Of a stretch of 64,000 bases of DNA, positions 31,988 to 40,772 are shown one piece after another. Made by a program: the position numbers and the translations under genes. The notes under the pieces are model-generated. The model searched no databases and was not told the DNA's origin. It saw only the letters and a program-made list of their open reading frames with translations. This DNA is from Legionellales bacterium (GTDB lineage: Bacteria; Pseudomonadota; Gammaproteobacteria; Legionellales; Legionellaceae), in the NCBI GenBank assembly GCA_027449905.1, contig DAIDKT010000011.1:26064-90063 (forward strand), read 5' to 3'. Each line of letters begins with the position of its first letter. Position 1 is the stretch's first letter.

Positions 31988-32806
31988 TCATTGAAAACAC
32001 GCCCTGGTTGCCGCTATATCATGTGTTCTAATTATAGATGCCCCTTGCTGAACTGCATAGGCAGTTAATGCAAGACTTCCAGCTAATCGCTCTGTTACCG
32101 GTTTCCCTGATATCTCGCCAATGGTACTTTTTCTTGATAAGCCAACCAACAAAGGTAATTGATGCTGCTGAAACGTGCGAAAATTTTTGATTAGCTCAAT
32201 ATTATGCTCAGTTAATTTGCCAAAGCCAAAACCCGGATCAATAATTAGTAGTTCCCGCGCAATGCCTGCTGCTGTGCATGCATTAATTCTTTTTGTAAAA
32301 AAATCGTTGATTTCAGTCGTCACATCAACTTCATAATCTGGATTGACCTGCATGGTACTTGGTGTGCCTTTCATGTGCATTAAACAAATAGGAACTTGTA
32401 AACGAGCGGCAATTTCCAAAGCACCCTCTTCTGTTAAGGCACAAATATCGTTGATAAAACTGGCTCCAGCCAAGACAGCTGCCTGCATGACCGGCGGTTT
32501 ATAAGTGTCGATAGAAATACAAACATCTGATATGGCATGGATCCTTTTTATCACCGGAATGACACGATCTAGTTCCTCGTCTAAAGCAACGGGTAAGGCT
32601 CCTGGGCGAGATGACTCACCGCCAATATCAATGATATCAGCCCCTTCGATTAACATCGTTTCTGCTCGTTCATATGCTAAATCGTGACTAAAATAACAGC
32701 CGCCATCATAAAAAGAATCTGGGGTAACATTGAGTACACCCATAATCAAAGGCCGGCGCTCTACCCCAGGAAGAGAAAGCCATTTAGCAAATTCTGTTGG
32801 ATTCAT
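31988..32806 (-). CDS. folP: Dihydropteroate synthase
   Basis: Joins p-aminobenzoate to dihydropterin pyrophosphate in folate synthesis; target of sulfonamides. 272 residues with signatures LIMGVLNVTPDSFYDGG (about 20-36), GADIIDIGGESSRPGA (about 54-69) and LLIDPGFGFGKLTEHN (about 185-200), and a C-terminal TRTHD-type motif (IIRTHDIAA). It lies 120 bases downstream of ftsH, with a hairpin between. Confidence 0.97.
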   Translation of the reverse strand: MNPTEFAKWLSLPGVERRPLIMGVLNVTPDSFYDGGCYFSHDLAYERAETMLIEGADIIDIGGESSRPGALPVALDEELDRVIPVIKRIHAISDVCISIDTYKPPVMQAAVLAGASFINDICALTEEGALEIAARLQVPICLMHMKGTPSTMQVNPDYEVDVTTEINDFFTKRINACTAAGIARELLIIDPGFGFGKLTEHNIELIKNFRTFQQHQLPLLVGLSRKSTIGEISGKPVTERLAGSLALTAYAVQQGASIIRTHDIAATRACFQ

Positions 32807-32875
32807 GTTTAATAGGCAGGCTTAAATTAAAATAAATGGAAAATTCGGTCCGTTTAGTATCGTGCTGAAACAAAC

Positions 32876-32904
32876 TTCCTATTCTGCGCGAAGCTGAATA
32901 GGAA
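32876..32904 (-). terminator. Hairpin between ftsH and folP
   Basis: A 9-bp perfect inverted repeat, TTCCTATTC (32876-32884) and GAATAGGAA (32896-32904), with an 11-base loop, lies 23 bases after the ftsH stop. On the minus strand a short T-rich run (TTTGTTT) follows. It could be a weak terminator or an mRNA-stabilising hairpin. Confidence 0.5.
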
Positions 32905-32926
32905 ATTCTTTCGACCGTGGTGCTTA

Positions 32927-34864
32927 TCAATGTTCTTTAGCAGGATCATCACGAATTGTTTTTTTCTTAGGATGACGGGGCTCTGTGTGCTGTTCAGACT
33001 GACTCGGTGGGTCTTGGCTTTGATTATTTAGCTCAACAGTACCCCACCCTTCTGGTGCGGGAGGCTCTTTACCTTCCATAATTACTTTAATCTGCACAGC
33101 GTCGATGGTTTCGTATTTAATAAGTGCTTCTGCCATGATATGCAAAATTTTGATGTTTTCTGTTAATATATCTTGAGCACGTTGAAAATTACGGTCAATA
33201 ATCTTTCGCACCTGATCATCAATACGCTGGGCTGTTTTATCGGATATTTCTTTATTTTGATTCACCGACCTGCCAAGAAAGACTTCTGTCTCCTCTTGAC
33301 CGAATGTTAACGGACCCATTTCAGATAATCCCCAGTTTGTAACCATTTTACGAGCAATATCTGTTGCGCGCATGATATCATTTGAGGCACCTGTGGTGAC
33401 GCTTTCTACACCAAAAATCAACTCTTCAGCAACCCGGCCACCGAACAAACTTGCAAGTTGGCTTTCTAAACGACGCTTGGTATAACTGTATCTATCTTGT
33501 TCAGGAAGAAACATGGTCACACCCAATGCTCGGCCACGTGGTATAATTGAAACTTTGTAAACAGGATCATGCTCAGGGACGATTAGACCAACAATGGCAT
33601 GACCTGCTTCATGATATGCCGTCAATTTCTTTTCTTCCTCACTCATCACCATCGAGCGTCTTTCCGCCCCCATCATGATTTTGTCTTTTGCCTTATCTAA
33701 CTCAATCATGCTCACTTTTCGTTTATTGGCTCTTGCGGCAAAAAGTGCGGCTTCATTCACTAAATTAGCCAAATCTGCCCCTGAAAAACCCGGTGTACCG
33801 CGTGCAATTGGCATGATTTCGACCGTGTTATCCGTTTGGACTTTGCTTAAATGCACTTTTAAAATTTGCTCGCGACCACGAATATCCGGCAGTGGCACAA
33901 CCACTTGTCGATCAAAACGACCTGGGCGTAATAAAGCCGGATCAAGTACGTCTGGGCGATTCGTTGCGGCGATCACAATCACACCTTCATTGCCCTCAAA
34001 ACCATCCATTTCTACCAATAATTGATTTAATGTTTGTTCTCTTTCATCATGACCACCGCCTAGACCGGCGCCGCGATGACGACCCACCGCATCGATTTCA
34101 TCAATGAAGATGATACAAGGAGATTGTTTTTTTGCTTGCTCAAACATATCACGAACACGTGAAGCACCTACCCCAACAAACATTTCTACAAAATCCGACC
34201 CCGAAATTGTGAAAAAAGGTACTTTGGCCTCGCCAGCAACTGCCCTCGCTAATAATGTCTTACCAGTACCTGGGGAGCCAACAAGTAACACGCCCCGGGG
34301 AATTCGACCACCCAAATTTTGAAATTTAGTGGGATCACGTAAAAAATCTACGAGCTCTTTCACTTCATCTTTGGCTTCATCTACACCGGCTACATCGGCA
34401 AAGGTCACTTTGACTTGATCCTCCCCCAACAAACGCGCCCTGGATCGACCAAATGACATCGCACCACGACCACTGCCTCCTTGCATTTGGCGCATAAAAA
34501 AGACCCATACCCCAATCAGCAACAACATAGGGAACCAATTGATAAACAAATGTAATAAGAAACTTTCCTGTTGCTTTTCTTGACCACTGACAGTGACATT
34601 GTATTTTAGAAGCTGTCCAAGAAGTGCACTATCATGAACCGGCATATAGGTCACAAAACGATGACTGTTTTTCGTCACGCCTCGAATAATTTTATCGTCT
34701 TCAATGCTCACACTACTGACGATACCTTGAGAAACTTCACTTAAGAACTGGCTATAAGATATTTTATCCGTGCCACCGCTGGTGGGGCCAAAATTACTAA
34801 AAACAGACACCAGCACCACAGCTATGATGAGCCACAAAAATAAATTTTTTACCATATCATTCAA
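32927..34864 (-). CDS. ftsH: ATP-dependent zinc metalloprotease FtsH
   Basis: Membrane-bound AAA+ protease that removes misfolded membrane proteins and, in E. coli, controls LpxC and sigma-32. 645 residues: N-terminal helix (about 5-24), periplasmic domain, second helix (about 105-123), AAA module with Walker A GSPGTGKT (about 194-201), Walker [12 protein letters not shown] (about 249-259) and second-region-of-homology arginines ([21 protein letters not shown]), then the HEAGH zinc site (about 415). A Pro/Ser/Gln-rich tail ends the protein. An ATG three codons in (34855) is an alternative start. Confidence 0.98.
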   Translation of the reverse strand: MNDMVKNLFLWLIIAVVLVSVFSNFGPTSGGTDKISYSQFLSEVSQGIVSSVSIEDDKIIRGVTKNSHRFVTYMPVHDSALLGQLLKYNVTVSGQEKQQESFLLHLFINWFPMLLLIGVWVFFMRQMQGGSGRGAMSFGRSRARLLGEDQVKVTFADVAGVDEAKDEVKELVDFLRDPTKFQNLGGRIPRGVLLVGSPGTGKTLLARAVAGEAKVPFFTISGSDFVEMFVGVGASRVRDMFEQAKKQSPCIIFIDEIDAVGRHRGAGLGGGHDEREQTLNQLLVEMDGFEGNEGVIVIAATNRPDVLDPALLRPGRFDRQVVVPLPDIRGREQILKVHLSKVQTDNTVEIMPIARGTPGFSGADLANLVNEAALFAARANKRKVSMIELDKAKDKIMMGAERRSMVMSEEEKKLTAYHEAGHAIVGLIVPEHDPVYKVSIIPRGRALGVTMFLPEQDRYSYTKRRLESQLASLFGGRVAEELIFGVESVTTGASNDIMRATDIARKMVTNWGLSEMGPLTFGQEETEVFLGRSVNQNKEISDKTAQRIDDQVRKIIDRNFQRAQDILTENIKILHIMAEALIKYETIDAVQIKVIMEGKEPPAPEGWGTVELNNQSQDPPSQSEQHTEPRHPKKKTIRDDPAKEH

Positions 34865-34894
34865 AATTATGTCCTCGGTTATTTAGGGCAAGTC

Positions 34895-34940
34895 GACAAT
34901 TTAGATTTCGATGTCGCGCGGCGTACGCCGATAAATTGTC
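34895..34940. repeat. Palindromic element, family A copy 2
   Basis: GACAATTTA (34895-34903) and TAAATTGTC (34932-34940) form a 9-bp inverted repeat around a GC-rich centre that contains GGCGTACGCC. The left part resembles the left end of the element at 13671. It lies between rlmE and ftsH. Confidence 0.65.
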
Positions 34941-34991
34941 CACATGTCCTGGCTATATACCCATTCTACCTGAAGATGTAGATTGGGTACA

Positions 34992-35624
34992 TTACAACTT
35001 ATATCCCTTCGCCAACAAGTATGTTTCTCGAGAGCGCGCGCGCGAGGCTTGTGGTTTTCGAATCGTAACCCTATCAAAAGACTGGCGTATTTCTTTCACT
35101 AACGCGTCAAACCCAGTACCATGAAACATTTTCATTAGCAAAGTTCCCCCTGGTTTTAGCATGGATTGACAAAAATTAAATGTCAACTCCGCAAGGTACA
35201 TTGCGCGGGGAATATCAACCGCTGGATTACCGCTCATATTCGGTGCCATATCTGATAATAGCACATCCACGGTGTGTTCAGGGACTTTTTCCAATAAATC
35301 CTGATAAACTTGTTCTTCTGTAAAATCTCCTTGAATCAACTCTACACCGGCTAATGCATCCATTGGCAACAGGTCAAGTGCAATGATTCGGCTCGGCAAG
35401 TTTGACTGACAAGCTATTTTTTCGGAGACATATTGGGTCCAACCACCTGGGGCTGCGCCTAAATCAATCACTGTCATACCGGGCTTGAACAATGATTCTT
35501 TTTCATCTATTTCTTTTAGTTTATACAATGCACGGCTGCGCTTGCCTTCTGCATGGGCTTTTTTTACATACACATCCTCAAAATGTTCATGCAACCATTT
35601 TTTACTACTACTTGTTCGCTTCAT
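34992..35624 (-). CDS. rlmE: 23S rRNA 2'-O-methyltransferase RlmE
   Basis: Methylates U2552 in the 23S rRNA A-loop late in 50S assembly (FtsJ/RrmJ). From the ATG at 35624 it has 210 residues and aligns from SSSKKWLHEHF onward. The frame is open 33 codons further upstream, but that stretch does not look like RlmE. The SAM motif is DLGAAPGGWTQYVSE (about 57-71). The catalytic K-D-K-E tetrad is visible in RALYKL, SDMAPNMSG, LLMKMFHG and RSRETYLLAKG. It is upstream of ftsH, the standard order. Confidence 0.96.
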   Translation of the reverse strand: MKRTSSSKKWLHEHFEDVYVKKAHAEGKRSRALYKLKEIDEKESLFKPGMTVIDLGAAPGGWTQYVSEKIACQSNLPSRIIALDLLPMDALAGVELIQGDFTEEQVYQDLLEKVPEHTVDVLLSDMAPNMSGNPAVDIPRAMYLAELTFNFCQSMLKPGGTLLMKMFHGTGFDALVKEIRQSFDRVTIRKPQASRARSRETYLLAKGYKL

Positions 35625-35756
35625 AAAAAAATCTTCGCCATGCTTCTTAACCCTCCTATCATACTTCATTACCCTATCTATTTCTAGCAAAACGTGCAAT
35701 AATACATCACTAAAAAATTGCATATACCCAGGTTATTAAGGTAAGTAGGAAGATTT

Positions 35757-36026
35757 ATGAATACAGCGTTCAAACAAGCTCTGAAGGCAAAAGCGCATCA
35801 TTTAAATCCGGTTGTCATGATAGGCGCCAAAGGATTAACAGCTGCTGTTATCGATGAAGTCGAGGTCACTTTGCTGGCTCACGAACTAATTAAGGTTAAA
35901 ATAAACGGGGCTGAAAAAACAACGCGACTTGAAATTGCAAATCAGTTGGCAATATCACTGCGCGCATCATTAGTTCAAGTGATCGGCAACATCGCTATTC
36001 TTTATCGTAAACGCAGAAATTCCTAG
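35757..36026 (+). CDS. yhbY: CRS1/YhbY-family RNA-binding protein
   Basis: Small protein associated with pre-50S particles, IF3-C-like fold. 89 residues; KQALKAKAHHLNPVVMIGAKGLTAAVIDEV contains the GxxG-type loop (GAKG, about 23-26), followed by ELIKVKING and a C-terminal QVIGNIAILYRKRR. AGGAAG precedes the ATG by 4 bases. Divergent from rlmE, the arrangement common in gammaproteobacteria. Confidence 0.95.
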   Translation: MNTAFKQALKAKAHHLNPVVMIGAKGLTAAVIDEVEVTLLAHELIKVKINGAEKTTRLEIANQLAISLRASLVQVIGNIAILYRKRRNS

Positions 36027-36086
36027 TGCTTCGTCAGCATGAAATCTTGGGGTTGGCGCTCAGATTTAAACGATTTTATCTTAGGG

Positions 36087-36124
36087 CGTGTTGACAATTG
36101 CTCCTCCCGCCTACGTATATGGAC
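36087..36124. repeat. Family A repeat, partial copy 3
   Basis: GTGTTGACAATT near 36088-36099 matches 13671-13682 exactly, and CCTACGTATATGGAC at 36110-36124 is the exact complement of 13783-13797. The 20-bp GC-rich arms found in copy 1 are absent. It lies in the gap between yhbY and hda, whose 3' ends converge. Confidence 0.6.
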
Positions 36125-36149
36125 TAGGCAATAACTTTAGGGACGTTGC

Positions 36150-36845
36150 CTAAATTTCAAGAACTTCTTTTACAAAGGGGATCGTTATTCTTCGCTGGGC
36201 TATCAAAGAGGCCTCATCCAAACGATCGAGTAACATATGGAGATCATGCATATTCCGCGCACAGCGATTTATCAAATATTGACAAACAGTGGCGGATAAC
36301 TTTAAGCCTCGTTTTTGGGCTCGAAGCTGTAACGTATTCACTTTGTCTTCATCATGCAGTTCATTGAGTTGAAATACCAAGCCCCACATCAATCGCGAAC
36401 GCAGATCAGGCAACCGGATCTGTGAATGAGCGGGCGGCAATTGGCTGGTGATAATCAAGATGGTGTTATCTTGATCTCGAATTTGATTATAGAGATGAAA
36501 AAGAGCTTCTTCCCAGTCAGAGTCTGCCGCAATGGCATCGATATCATCGATGGCAATCAACGTATGCTCTTGCATACCTTCTAGAATTTGCGGCCCCCAT
36601 TCTTTGAGAAAATTCAAGGGTAGATAAACCCCAGATTGGCCGTTATGACAGATTGATTGGCAACAAGCTTGCAGTATGTGCGATTTTCCACTCCCAACAT
36701 GGCCCCACAAATAAACCATGCGCTCTCCATGATTCGCTAGTACCGCGAGCAGCTGATCACGAAGTAAGGCATTACCATGCCAACAAAAATTAGCTAAACT
36801 CGATTCATCACGCAAATAAACTGAAAGCGGGAGCTGTTGATTCAT
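36150..36845 (-). CDS. hda: DnaA regulatory inactivator Hda
   Basis: With the DNA-loaded sliding clamp, Hda stimulates ATP hydrolysis by DnaA and so limits re-initiation. From the ATG at 36845 the protein has 231 residues. The N terminus MNQQLPLSVYL carries a clamp-binding QLPL motif; Walker A is GHVGSGKSH (about 48-56) and Walker B LIAIDDIDAI (about 94-103). The C terminus RITIPFVKEVLEI is a hallmark of the family. The chosen start overlaps the upstream stop as ATGA; an ATG at 36854 would add three residues. Confidence 0.93.
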   Translation of the reverse strand: MNQQLPLSVYLRDESSLANFCWHGNALLRDQLLAVLANHGERMVYLWGHVGSGKSHILQACCQSICHNGQSGVYLPLNFLKEWGPQILEGMQEHTLIAIDDIDAIAADSDWEEALFHLYNQIRDQDNTILIITSQLPPAHSQIRLPDLRSRLMWGLVFQLNELHDEDKVNTLQLRAQKRGLKLSATVCQYLINRCARNMHDLHMLLDRLDEASLIAQRRITIPFVKEVLEI

Positions 36846-37420
36846 TTGGCCCATTCAAGACATAAACACGCTTTTTTACCCCAGGTCCACACATAATCAA
36901 AATAACTGATTGATGTGGTTAACGTTGTGAAAAAAATGAGGGTATTTTGAAGATGGGGTCCGAAACTAATATAAGCTTGCTCGAACAAACTCACGGTTAC
37001 CAGAAGCAATTGTGCAACTGTATTAATTTTACTGAGATAAGTCGGCTTAAGATCCGGTTTGTGTTGAATAAAAGAAAACCAAGCGATCACGCCCATTGAT
37101 ATAGTCAAGTCACGCAAAAAAACCAAGATAACAAGCCACCACGGTAAATTACCAATGAGTGCCAATGCAATAAAACTTGAAGTAATCAGCAGCTTGTCGG
37201 CGATGGGATCCACAAATGTTCCAAATGAACTTTGCCAATGAAAATACCTGGCTAGCCAACCATCAAAGCCATCCGTAAAACCCGCTAGCATGAAAATGCA
37301 AAATGCGTACTTATACTCTTGATGATAAAAAAACATCAAAAAAGGTATAATAAATAACAAACGTGTAAGCGTTAAAGCATTAGGAATTTGTCTTAACATC
37401 ATGTGTAAATGGTATTTCAT
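36842..37420 (-). CDS. CDP-alcohol phosphatidyltransferase family protein
   Basis: Integral membrane enzyme that transfers a phosphatidyl group from CDP-diacylglycerol to an alcohol. 192 residues, about five to six membrane helices. The catalytic signature DG-x2-AR-x8-G-x3-D-x3-D is intact in TDGFDGWLARYFHWQSSFGTFVDPIADK (about residues 49-76). The short length and MLRQIPNALTLTRLL N terminus resemble PgsA (phosphatidylglycerophosphate synthase), but its position just upstream of hda is typical of a PgsA-like paralogue, so I do not assign the alcohol substrate. GAGAGG precedes the ATG at a tight spacing; M7/M8 are alternatives. Confidence 0.85.
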   Translation of the reverse strand: MKYHLHMMLRQIPNALTLTRLLFIIPFLMFFYHQEYKYAFCIFMLAGFTDGFDGWLARYFHWQSSFGTFVDPIADKLLITSSFIALALIGNLPWWLVILVFLRDLTISMGVIAWFSFIQHKPDLKPTYLSKINTVAQLLLVTVSLFEQAYISFGPHLQNTLIFFTTLTTSISYFDYVWTWGKKACLCLEWAK

Positions 37421-37492
37421 AACCTCTCATCTGTGTTGCTAGGGTCGAAAGTATACTGTTGGTATGATGGGTTTTCAACCACCAAAGTGGTT

Positions 37493-38161
37493 CTATTCAG
37501 TGGCCTCTTTTTCCTCGAGCCTAGGAGACAATCCTAGTTTTGCTTTCAAACGGGCTATTGCATCCGGATCATATTGGCGTGCTTGTTTGTGTTTTATGGT
37601 GACATTTGCTGCTTTCGCTGGCTGGTGAGGCACGTGATTTTGCATCGGATAGGTCAAAACCGACTCAGAATGATATAATGGGTTATTTTGGCCTGACAAT
37701 AATGATTGAGCAACTGGCTTTGATTTGGTTTTATCTGCCATTGCGATGGTCGACGGCATTGATTTTCTGGTGTTTTTTATACTTTTTTCAACCCGTTTTC
37801 TAATTTTAGCGGCTGCTTTTTCCGCATCCTCTTCCGTAACAGGTTCAGTCACATGGCCATGTAAATCAACTCGCATCTCTCGTGTCTTTAAACAAGCTAA
37901 ATAATCCAAACGACGAGTGTATAAAACAACAGCCTCTCTTAATTTACTTTTGGAAATTCCGGCTGCCAAAGCTTTGTCCGCGTGTTTTAATATGTCATCC
38001 ATGATACCCAAACACAGCGGGCGGATACTAATCCGATTATCAAACACATCCGGAAAGGTACTTGCAAGCCAGTGCAAAGCATCTAAACGAGCCTTTTTAG
38101 ATTTATTTTTTTGTTTTTGATTAATCGCTGCGGTACGCGGGTGCAGGACTTGCTTTCTCAT
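37493..38161 (-). CDS. ProQ/FinO-family RNA chaperone
   Basis: RNA-binding protein that stabilises and matches small RNAs with targets. From the ATG at 38161 (AGGA 8 bases upstream) it has 222 residues. The ProQ/FinO core spans about 25-125: LHWLASTFPDVF, ISIRPLCLGIMDDIL, KLREAVVLYTRRLDYLACL and MRVDLHGHV match the E. coli ProQ pattern. A basic helix (RKRVEKSIKNTRK) and a long disordered tail (about 140-222) follow, ending in DPDAIARLKAKLGLSPR. In Legionella a protein of this family (RocC) represses competence through an sRNA; whether this is the orthologue cannot be decided here. A 48-codon open extension upstream (to 38305) is not family-like. Confidence 0.9.
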   Translation of the reverse strand: MRKQVLHPRTAAINQKQKNKSKKARLDALHWLASTFPDVFDNRISIRPLCLGIMDDILKHADKALAAGISKSKLREAVVLYTRRLDYLACLKTREMRVDLHGHVTEPVTEEDAEKAAAKIRKRVEKSIKNTRKSMPSTIAMADKTKSKPVAQSLLSGQNNPLYHSESVLTYPMQNHVPHQPAKAANVTIKHKQARQYDPDAIARLKAKLGLSPRLEEKEATE

Positions 38162-38231
38162 GCGGTAATCCTTGTTTAATTTTAGTAAATTATCTATAGT
38201 AATGTATTGTATTTTGCACGGGTATTGAAAA

Positions 38232-38516
38232 ATGAAAAAAACCAGTTTATTAATACTTGCAATCGTATTCCCATGGCTGGCCGTTCTAATCCTTGGAAAA
38301 CCCATCGCCTCTTTGGTCTGCTTGGCTCTTCAAATGACCTTCGTTGGTTGGATCCCGGCTAGCATGTGGGCATATAAATTCGTAAAAAAACAGTGCAAAA
38401 CTCCTGTGAAAGCCACCAAACCGGAAACTGCGACCGACATATTACAGGAAAATCCAGTCCCTGTTCAAGAGGAAAAAGCCCCCCCCATCAATTCAGCAGA
38501 AAAAACACTCCCATGA
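38232..38516 (+). CDS. YqaE/Pmp3-like small membrane protein
   Basis: A 94-residue protein whose first 50 residues contain two hydrophobic helices (about 5-24 and 28-50) and match the Pmp3/YqaE pattern: ILAIVFPWLAVLILGKP, then ALQMTFVGWIPASMWAYKF with the diagnostic GWIP. Yeast and plant members influence membrane potential and salt tolerance; bacterial roles are unclear. The C-terminal 40 residues are a hydrophilic Lys/Pro/Glu-rich tail absent from short Pmp3 proteins. Its TGA overlaps the dapB ATG (ATGA), so the two are translationally coupled. Confidence 0.75.
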   Translation: MKKTSLLILAIVFPWLAVLILGKPIASLVCLALQMTFVGWIPASMWAYKFVKKQCKTPVKATKPETATDILQENPVPVQEEKAPPINSAEKTLP

Positions 38517-39262
38517 AAACACCGATTATTGTGAATGGTGCGACCGGCAAAATGGGGGAAATCGCTTGCCAAACACTGAAAAACCACCCCGACTTTGAAC
38601 TGGTTGCTTGCTTGAACAGCCAAGATTCATTGGGTGACGCCATCGTTAAAACAAATGCCGCTGTCGTGGTTGACTTGACTCGTGCCGATTGTGTTTATAT
38701 TAATACCAAAACCATTATTGAGAATCATGCCCACCCTGTCATTGGCACTTCAGGATTGTTAGAGCATCAAATCCAAGAACTCACCCGATTATGCAACAAA
38801 AAAAAACTCGGGGGGATCATCGTGCCTAATTTTTCCATTAGCGCAGTACTCATGATGCGCTTCGCTGCAATCGCTGCAAAATTTCTTTCTGAAGTAGAAA
38901 TCATTGAGATGCATCATCAGGGAAAATTAGATGCCCCTTCAGGCACCGCAATAAAGACTGCAGATATAATAGCCAAAGCAAGGGCTCAACCTAAAAACAA
39001 AGTTGCCACGAGAGAGCTCATATCAGGTGCCCGGGGTGCAGCCTACGATGATATCAATATCCACTCTTTGAGATTACCGGGTGTTTTAGCCCGTCAACAG
39101 GTTATTTTCGGCAACACCGGTGAAACACTGACCATTTCACATGACAGCCTTGATCGAGCCTCATTTATGCCTGGTCTTATTCTTGCTTGCCAACAAGTCA
39201 TTCACCTCAATACGCTTTATTATGGTTTAGAGCATTTTATGGATAAGGAAATGCATACATGA
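38513..39262 (+). CDS. dapB: 4-hydroxy-tetrahydrodipicolinate reductase
   Basis: Reduces hydroxy-tetrahydrodipicolinate with NAD(P)H in the lysine/diaminopimelate pathway that feeds peptidoglycan. 249 residues from the ATG at 38513, which overlaps the Pmp3-like stop. Rossmann motif NGATGKMGEIA (about 8-18); catalytic block EIIEMHHQGKLDAPSGTAIKTA (about 143-164) with the paired histidines and lysine; NFSISAVLMMRFAA precedes it. It is shorter than the roughly 270-residue enterobacterial enzyme. The frame is open 40 codons upstream, but that overlaps the preceding gene. Confidence 0.94.
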   Translation: MKTPIIVNGATGKMGEIACQTLKNHPDFELVACLNSQDSLGDAIVKTNAAVVVDLTRADCVYINTKTIIENHAHPVIGTSGLLEHQIQELTRLCNKKKLGGIIVPNFSISAVLMMRFAAIAAKFLSEVEIIEMHHQGKLDAPSGTAIKTADIIAKARAQPKNKVATRELISGARGAAYDDINIHSLRLPGVLARQQVIFGNTGETLTISHDSLDRASFMPGLILACQQVIHLNTLYYGLEHFMDKEMHT

Positions 39263-40761
39263 CATCTTACTCGGTCCCTCACTTTATTGATGGGGAAACG
39301 GTGCATGAACCAAATGAGTGTTACCACACTCTTTACAATCCAGCCACGGGCGCGGTCATTGGCCGAGTCAACTTTGTGGATGAAAGCATTTGTAATCAAG
39401 CGGTTGCAGCAGCAAAAAAAGCGTGGCCAGCCTGGGCTGAGTACACACCGATTAAGCGTGCACAAATATTGTTTAAATTCCGGGCTCTTCTAGAGAAATA
39501 TCAAGTTGAACTCGCGCGCATGGTTACGAGGGAGCATGGGAAAACGATTGATGATGCTAAAGGCTCGATTGCCAGAGGCATTGAGCTGGTTGATTTCCAT
39601 TGTGGATTGGTTGACCAGCTACAAGGTTCTTTTTCTGCCCAGGTTTCGCCACAAATTGATTGTTACACGATTCGCCAACCACTGGGGATCTGTGTTGGAG
39701 TTTCCCCTTTTAATTTTCCGGTGATGGTACCGATTTGGATGATGATCCCTGCTATCGCATGCGGCAATACGTTTATCCTAAAACCATCCGAGCAAGCTCC
39801 TTCTGCACCACTTCGTTTGCTAGAGCTACTCGGTGAAGCAGGATTACCCCCTGGTGTCGCCAATTGTATCCAGGGAGATAAAAAAACCGTCAATCTCCTG
39901 TTGGCCCATCCAGACATTGCTGCCGTTACCGCGGTTGCCTCATCACCGGTTGCAAAGACAATTTATACAACAGCAACGGCAAACGGCAAACGATCACACA
40001 CATTTGGTGGCGCTAAAAATCACTGTCTTGTGATGCCTGATGCTGATTTTGACCAAGCAGCACGCTCAATTGTGGGAGCGGCTTTTGGCTCAGCAGGTGA
40101 ACGATGCATGGCTATATCTGTCGTTGTCACCGTAGGTAAACATACCGCTGATCAGTTTATTGCGACATTATCACCTTTGATCAACACCATGAAAATTGAT
40201 GTAGGCGATGTCGAATCAGTCGATATGGGGCCATTGATCAGCGCAGCGCATCGACAACGAGTTTTGGATGCCGTTGCACAAGGTGTCTCTGAGGGAGCAA
40301 AATTAATTATCGACGGTCGATCATACCAGCATCCTTCTTACCCACACGGTTTTTTTATGGGTCCGTGTTTATTTGATCACGTCACACCCGAAATGTCCAT
40401 TTATCAGCAAGAACTGTTTGGGCCCGTATTGGTTATCATTCGGGTTGAGCATTTTGAAGAAGGGTTACAGTTAGTCAATAGGAACCCTTACGGCAATGGT
40501 ACTGCAATTTTCACGCGCGACGGATACACAGCACGTGAATATAGCCAACGTGTGCAAGTGGGCATGGTGGGTATTAACATCCCCATTCCTGTCCCCATTG
40601 CGAACCATCCTTTTGGTGGGTGGAAACAATCTAGTTTTGGTGATAATGCGATGCATGGCAAGGAAAGCATTCATTTTTATACGAAACTAAAAACCATCAC
40701 CAGCAAATGGCTACTGCATCAGGTCGCAGATAGTGCGTTTATTATGCCGGAGAATGGTTAG
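39259..40761 (+). CDS. mmsA: CoA-acylating methylmalonate-semialdehyde dehydrogenase
   Basis: Oxidises methylmalonate semialdehyde (valine breakdown) or malonate semialdehyde to propionyl- or acetyl-CoA with NAD and CoA. 500 residues with the ALDH fold: GVSPFNFPVMVPIWMMIPAIACGNTFILKPSEQAP (about 154-188), and the catalytic cysteine in FGSAGERCMAISVVV (about 276-290). The N-terminal YNPATGAVIGRV and C-terminal GINIPIPVPIANHPFGGWKQSSFGD are typical of MmsA. ATG overlaps the dapB TGA. Confidence 0.94.
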   Translation: MTSYSVPHFIDGETVHEPNECYHTLYNPATGAVIGRVNFVDESICNQAVAAAKKAWPAWAEYTPIKRAQILFKFRALLEKYQVELARMVTREHGKTIDDAKGSIARGIELVDFHCGLVDQLQGSFSAQVSPQIDCYTIRQPLGICVGVSPFNFPVMVPIWMMIPAIACGNTFILKPSEQAPSAPLRLLELLGEAGLPPGVANCIQGDKKTVNLLLAHPDIAAVTAVASSPVAKTIYTTATANGKRSHTFGGAKNHCLVMPDADFDQAARSIVGAAFGSAGERCMAISVVVTVGKHTADQFIATLSPLINTMKIDVGDVESVDMGPLISAAHRQRVLDAVAQGVSEGAKLIIDGRSYQHPSYPHGFFMGPCLFDHVTPEMSIYQQELFGPVLVIIRVEHFEEGLQLVNRNPYGNGTAIFTRDGYTAREYSQRVQVGMVGINIPIPVPIANHPFGGWKQSSFGDNAMHGKESIHFYTKLKTITSKWLLHQVADSAFIMPENG

Positions 40762-40772
40762 GAGATCACATC

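Noticed and set aside
37917..38120. Small plus-strand frame antisense to the ProQ-like gene
   Set aside because: No ribosome-binding site, no recognisable product, and entirely within the conserved ProQ domain.
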